Source: JADZGC01 sp964391595
GTDB taxonomy: Bacteria > Patescibacteriota > Saccharimonadia > CAILAD01 > GCA-016700035
Assembly (NCBI GenBank): GCA_964391595.1
Contig: CAYMMM010000012.1
Coordinates: forward strand, 1 to 24,784
DNA length: 24,784 nucleotides
Direction of reading: 5' to 3'
Made by a program: the position numbers and the translations under genes. This document shows, one piece after another, positions 21,068-24,784 of this stretch. Every line of letters begins with the position of its first letter. Positions within the stretch are counted from its first letter, which is position 1. The notes under the pieces were generated by a model. It had not been told where the DNA came from, did not search any database, and saw only the letters and a program-made list of their open reading frames with translations.

Positions 21068-21694
21068 TTACTGATATCGATGGGTGACACTGCTATATAT
21101 GACCTTAACGAGTTCTGAACCAGTGATGTACACCCCAAATGGTGTAGCCCACCAGGCTGCTTTGCTCCAGCGATTATCAAATGAGGACTGATTCACGAAA
21201 GTGTAGTCTGCGCCATAGACGCGATCAAAAGTCATCATTGCTCGTCGCTGATGGTATGGCGATGTTACGAGGATGACAGTGCGAGCACGTAAATCGTCTA
21301 CGAACCGTTTCGTATTCTCAGCATTTTGATACGTCGTACGGGCGTCCTCATCACTCAGAATTGCATCATCAGGCACACCCGCCCGTAGGGCTTGCAGACG
21401 CATTTCGTGCGCATTGCTTGGGCCGTTATCCATCGCGGCGCCAGAGAAAATGAGCTTAGGTGCCCAGCCCTGTTTGTAGAGCTCGATCCCTCGTTCTGCG
21501 CGAGTACGGGTCTGTCCACCTGAGACGACTACAATTGCATCTGCATGCTCAAGCTTATCTTGTGGTGAGAGGTAGAATGCAGACCCAAATACCAAACCGA
21601 CAAACAAGCAGATTACTATAAGAAGACGAAAAAGATACCGACGTATGCGATAGCTGAGCTTGTATTTTTGTCGATGATGATGGTCAGAACTCAT
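21068..21694 (-). CDS. DUF218/YdcF-like membrane-anchored protein
   Basis: 208 aa. A basic N-terminus and one membrane segment (about 22-45) precede a DUF218 domain: ADAIVVVSGG, RAERGIELYKQGWAPKLIFSG, ALRAGVPDDAIL, and ARTTYQNAENTKRF. The family has a Rossmann-like fold; members such as SanA and ElyC are linked to cell-envelope permeability and lipid carrier metabolism, but the reaction is not known. The ATG is 1 nt after the upstream stop, with AGAGG as SD. It is the last gene of the metG-tatD-iscS operon as seen here. Confidence 0.88.
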   Translation of the reverse strand: MSSDHHHRQKYKLSYRIRRYLFRLLIVICLFVGLVFGSAFYLSPQDKLEHADAIVVVSGGQTRTRAERGIELYKQGWAPKLIFSGAAMDNGPSNAHEMRLQALRAGVPDDAILSDEDARTTYQNAENTKRFVDDLRARTVILVTSPYHQRRAMMTFDRVYGADYTFVNQSSFDNRWSKAAWWATPFGVYITGSELVKVIYSSVTHRYQ

Positions 21695-21695
21695 G

Positions 21696-22409
21696 CTACC
21701 TCTTGCGCGGGCACAGCACCGCAGGAGCGACTACACCCACTAAGAACATCGCAAAGATAACCGCAAATCCACACAGTATCGAGGGTATAGCGCGTAATGT
21801 TGTCGGGTCAATAATATTAAGTGCCAGAGTAGGAATTATAAACGAAGACAGACCCAAGCCAACACCCATGAGCCCTTTCGCTGTAGCCGCCGACAGCCTG
21901 GTATGCATTCTGCGATTTATCTGGATGAGCATCAAGGTCAGAGACACAAAATAAAATGCCGTATACAACACACCAAGTATTGGTTCCAGCCGATAGAGAG
22001 AATAATTACCCCCACACCACACAAATACTACACTCGAAGGTACGAGCAAGAACCAAGCTATGAATGCTGCTGCCAAAACCCAGAGTACGCGCTCGAGTCG
22101 AACCCCCAGATCGTCTTTAGAAAGCGCATTGATGAGTGCAGTTCCAAGAGGTATAAGTACCGCAGTTGCGATAAAGCCAAAGCGTGCCCAGACTTGCGAT
22201 GAAGCTTCAGCACAGACCTGATATTCAGCAACCTGAAAGGCAGCCAAAAAGACGAGCAGTGCGACAATGATCGAAGCCTTGCGATCAAATCTGTACCGAA
22301 AGATGATCCATACTGCCGCGATCAGCTCGAAGCTGAAAGTCAAAAACATCACCAACGGCGAGAAGCAGGCCAAGGCGAGTTGCTTTGGGTGCTGCTTGTG
22401 CTTATTCAT
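21696..22409 (-). CDS. Seven-TM membrane protein, possibly DUF6629-like
   Basis: 237 aa from ATG 22409, 4 nt after the desulfurase stop; the longer frame to 22643 runs antiparallel inside that gene in another frame and is discarded. Seven hydrophobic segments are seen, beginning with CFSPLVMFLTFSFELIAA. The CFSxxxxF start and the FQVAEYQVC stretch recall the DUF6629 family (CFSATASF ... QQxxEG), a weak match from memory. Role unknown. Co-transcribed with iscS upstream and the DUF218 gene downstream. Confidence 0.75.
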   Translation of the reverse strand: MNKHKQHPKQLALACFSPLVMFLTFSFELIAAVWIIFRYRFDRKASIIVALLVFLAAFQVAEYQVCAEASSQVWARFGFIATAVLIPLGTALINALSKDDLGVRLERVLWVLAAAFIAWFLLVPSSVVFVWCGGNYSLYRLEPILGVLYTAFYFVSLTLMLIQINRRMHTRLSAATAKGLMGVGLGLSSFIIPTLALNIIDPTTLRAIPSILCGFAVIFAMFLVGVVAPAVLCPRKR

Positions 22410-22413
22410 GGAC

Positions 22414-23565
22414 TTATTGTACGACTTTTTTGATCGCTTTGGCGAGCGCACTGATATCAGCTTCGGTCGTGAGACGACCAAACGAGATACGGAGCGAGCT
22501 CTGTGCTCGTGCTGCATCGTAGCCAAGTGCCAGGAGTACTTCACTCGGTTCACGCGCAGATTCAGTGCAAGCAGCCCCAGTTGCGACAGCAAAACCAAGC
22601 GCATCGAGCTGTAGGAGGAGCGTCTCGCCATCTTTGCCCGCAAAACTTACATTGAGTGTATTGGCAAGAATGTTTCGCTCACCATTACGCTGCAGGCCGT
22701 CGATTTTTTCCAGCGCTCCCCAAAGTTTTTGCTGCAGTACTTCGAGCCGTTTGAGCTCGTCTTTGCGCAACTTTTCAGCTTTCTCAAGCGCTGTCGCAAA
22801 GCCGACGAGCGCCGGTACGTTCTCAGTACCAGCGCGCAATCCGCGCTCTTGTCCGCCACCAATCGTATGCGGAGTCAAGGGAGTGCCAGTACGCACGTAC
22901 AGTGCAGCTGCCCCATGTGGCCCATATACTTTTGGCGAGCTCAACGTCATGAGATCTACGCCCAAACGGTCGACGCCAAGAGTCAAGAGTCCCGCTGTAG
23001 CAGATGCGTCGGTGTGAAAAATCAACGGCGTAGTCACACCGCGCGATAGGCGTTCCTCTCGCACACGTCGGATAAGTTTGCCGACTTCACCGATTGGCTG
23101 AATTATCCCTACTTCCCCTGTGACATATGCCAATGTAATCAATACTGTCTTGTCGGTAATTTTCCGCTCTAGCGCAGAGACATCACAAAGCCCCTTATCG
23201 GTCAGTGGTATATCGTGGCAGTGATAGCCGCTCGCCCGAATGACGTCAGTAACCCGGCGCACTGCAGCATGCTCGGTAGCAGCAACGAGTATCTCCGCCG
23301 AATGGTCGCCACTTGCCGTTAAGGCTCCAAAGATCGCCAGATTATTTGCTTCTGTAGCCGTACTGGTAAAAATAACCTCTGTATCGCGTGCGTTGAGGAT
23401 CTTAGCTACACGTTTACGAGCAGAGTTGAGTTGCTCCCGAGCAGCCCGACCTTCGGCATGCAGGCTAGCGGGGTTCCCGATGCCCGCTTCTGCTTCGTGC
23501 ATTGCCTGAGCGGCATCTTCATCAAGTGGCGTTGCGGCAGCGTAATCAAAATAATAGCGCTTCAC
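22414..23565 (-). CDS. iscS: Cysteine desulfurase (IscS/NifS family)
   Basis: 383 aa from GTG. It removes sulfur from cysteine as an enzyme persulfide, using PLP, to supply tRNA thiolation (MnmA in this window) and possibly Fe-S clusters. Visible residues: H99 in ATEHAAV, D186 in HTDAS, the PLP lysine K212 in SSPKVYGPHG, and the catalytic C333 in GAACTESAREPSEVLL. Two departures from the usual sequence: SxHK has become SSPK, and NNEIG has become TGEVG. GTGA overlaps the tatD stop. No iscU follows, so its main duty here may be tRNA modification. Confidence 0.95.
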   Translation of the reverse strand: MKRYYFDYAAATPLDEDAAQAMHEAEAGIGNPASLHAEGRAAREQLNSARKRVAKILNARDTEVIFTSTATEANNLAIFGALTASGDHSAEILVAATEHAAVRRVTDVIRASGYHCHDIPLTDKGLCDVSALERKITDKTVLITLAYVTGEVGIIQPIGEVGKLIRRVREERLSRGVTTPLIFHTDASATAGLLTLGVDRLGVDLMTLSSPKVYGPHGAAALYVRTGTPLTPHTIGGGQERGLRAGTENVPALVGFATALEKAEKLRKDELKRLEVLQQKLWGALEKIDGLQRNGERNILANTLNVSFAGKDGETLLLQLDALGFAVATGAACTESAREPSEVLLALGYDAARAQSSLRISFGRLTTEADISALAKAIKKVVQ

Positions 23566-24395
23566 AGGACATCCAACATGAAGAGTTCATGGGCATTTGC
23601 AGTGGTAGTACGGGCGATTTCTTCGGTGCTGACTCCGCGCAAAGTAGCAAGCACATCGACCACAGCAGGTAGGTAAGCTGGCTCATTGCGCTTCCCGCGA
23701 TACGGGGCGGGTGCGAGAAAGGGGCAGTCTGTTTCGAGGAGAATACGGTCCATAGGCATTGACCGTGCTGCTTCAAGCTGACCATCATCCTTAGTGAAAG
23801 TCATAATGCCATTGAGTCCAAAATACAATTCACCTTGATGCTGCAGCGCACGCTGCACTTCTGACCCATGACCAGTAAAGCTATGAATCACGCCTCGCAG
23901 TTGCGCATAGTCCTGTGTGATCCGAAAGAAATCATCCCACGCATCACGCACATGGAAGATTACCGGCAGGTTATGCTCAAGCGCGATCTCTATCTGGGCG
24001 CGCATCATGTGTTCTTGCATGTCTCGAGGTACTGCATTTCGAAAATAGTCGAGACCGCATTCGCCGATTGCCACCACGTCCTCAGCCATATCATGCACGA
24101 GATCCAGTGCTTGATCCCCAAGCGCAGCCTCGTGTGGATGTATACCGGCAGTCGCATACAGCTTGATGCCAGTCTTCTGTACCGACCACTGAGAGTCTTG
24201 GGTGAGGCGCAGGGCAGCGCGACTATCCTCCGGCGTCACACCGACATTGATGATCTGCGTTACACCGGCTTCGTGTGCCCGCTCCAATACGTCTGCCAAG
24301 TCTTCGAAGCTGGTCGCAAAACTTCCTGCTGGCGTGTCTGTCGTCTCGCTTTCGCGTCGGCGAAAGTGAAGGTGCGCATGCGTATCGACGATCAT
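23562..24395 (-). CDS. tatD: TatD-family metal-dependent hydrolase/DNase
   Basis: 277 aa. A TIM-barrel amidohydrolase-fold nuclease that trims DNA or RNA 3' ends. Metal ligands are visible: THAHLH (H6, H8), GECGLDY (E), PVIFHVRD (H), GVIHSFTG (H), and LLETDCPFL (D). It has a slightly longer loop after the first strand (RRRESETTDTPAGS). The ATG is 3 nt after the metG stop with GAGGAG inside the end of metG. The metG-tatD order is common in bacteria. Confidence 0.95.
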   Translation of the reverse strand: MIVDTHAHLHFRRRESETTDTPAGSFATSFEDLADVLERAHEAGVTQIINVGVTPEDSRAALRLTQDSQWSVQKTGIKLYATAGIHPHEAALGDQALDLVHDMAEDVVAIGECGLDYFRNAVPRDMQEHMMRAQIEIALEHNLPVIFHVRDAWDDFFRITQDYAQLRGVIHSFTGHGSEVQRALQHQGELYFGLNGIMTFTKDDGQLEAARSMPMDRILLETDCPFLAPAPYRGKRNEPAYLPAVVDVLATLRGVSTEEIARTTTANAHELFMLDVL

Positions 24396-24398
24396 GCT

Positions 24399-24784
24399 CT
24401 AACTCTCCTCAATGCGCGGGAAAAGAATGCCGATTTCCGTATCCACTTTACCATCGGCAAATGTGCGCTGTATTTTGGTAGCTGTCTCTGGCAAGAACGG
24501 CTGAAGCTGGAAGCTCACCCGCACAATTTCATGTATCCACTGTGTAAGCAATTTACGAGTCGTAGCCGGATCTGACTTGACGAGCTGCCATGGCTGGCTT
24601 TGCTCAATCGATTCATTTAAATCGTCGAGCACTTTCCAAATATTCTGAAGTTCATGGTCAAATGCGGCATGCTGCAACGGCGATTCTTGAGGTATAGCTG
24701 CCTCAGTGCCTGGCTCATATTGCCCCTCGCAATATCGGACTGTCATACTTGCAACTCGCTGCACCAGATTGCCTAGGTTATTCA
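24399..24784 (-). CDS. metG: Methionyl-tRNA synthetase, C-terminal part (cut by window edge)
   Basis: The last ~128 residues of MetRS. The frame runs to the window end, beginning NNLGNLVQRVASM, which is the typical start of the helical anticodon-binding domain. It continues with HELQNIWKVLDDLNESIEQSQPW and ends FPRIEES. No C-terminal EMAP/tRNA-binding domain follows, so this is the short form. It heads the operon with tatD and iscS as seen here; the catalytic part is outside the window. Confidence 0.9.
   Translation of the reverse strand, partial: NNLGNLVQRVASMTVRYCEGQYEPGTEAAIPQESPLQHAAFDHELQNIWKVLDDLNESIEQSQPWQLVKSDPATTRKLLTQWIHEIVRVSFQLQPFLPETATKIQRTFADGKVDTEIGILFPRIEES

Noticed and set aside
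20675..21118. 147-codon plus-strand ORF and shorter ORFs over the same gap
   Set aside because: No SD or promoter; Cys/Arg-rich low-quality composition; overlaps the strong minus-strand promoter, the hairpin series and the end of the DUF218 gene. Better explained as a structured RNA.

Overview
The window looks like chromosomal DNA of a Patescibacteria/CPR bacterium, most likely Saccharibacteria (TM7). This is inferred, not proven. The evidence is a short AlaRS that ends after its editing domain, small secreted and membrane proteins of unknown family, an LPKTG protein next to a sortase, and a mix of leaderless housekeeping genes with Shine-Dalgarno (SD)-led accessory genes. TGA acts as a normal stop. 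No CRISPR array, IS element, transposase or prophage structural gene was recognised.

Layout. 1-208: tRNA-Ala(GGC) and terminators. 223-2529 (minus): a TRASH-like zinc-finger protein, then obgE and an RsmC-like methyltransferase in an overlapping pair. 2604-3805 (plus): three small membrane proteins. 3816-7617 (minus): a two-TM protein, a secreted LysM-LysM-CHAP hydrolase with a ~450-nt leader, a small membrane protein, and an FtsA-like ATPase. 7772-10036 (plus): a CDP-alcohol phosphatidyltransferase, a 42-aa membrane peptide, a degenerate guanylate-kinase-like protein with a basic tail, and an 84-aa protein. 10072-12837 (minus): an LPKTG surface protein followed by its likely sortase. 13009-13524 (plus): an orphan gene. 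13576-15486 (minus): alaS. 15589-16790 (plus): a 47-aa acidic ORF coupled to a membrane/Cys-rich protein. 16809-19420 (minus): three single-TM proteins of unknown role. 19505-20563 (minus): mnmA. 20597-21020 (minus): a strongly promoted, highly folded RNA with no good ORF. 21068-24784 (minus): the operon metG(partial)-tatD-iscS-membrane protein-DUF218.

How it works together. Most conserved genes are on the minus strand. obgE, alaS, mnmA and the 4169 gene each start exactly 8 nt after a -10 box, so they are predicted to be leaderless. The plus-strand genes behave like self-contained cassettes: own promoter, SD and a tight terminator, three of which have the stop codon inside the stem. A 9-mer, TCGYACCTA, occurs five times exactly and twice degenerately, always in the 5' leader and in the sense orientation. 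MnmA and cysteine desulfurase form a tRNA thiolation route. tRNA-Ala (with G3:U70) and AlaRS are both present. The sortase, LPKTG protein and CHAP hydrolase point to active cell-surface remodelling. The most novel-looking item is the structured RNA at 20597-21020.
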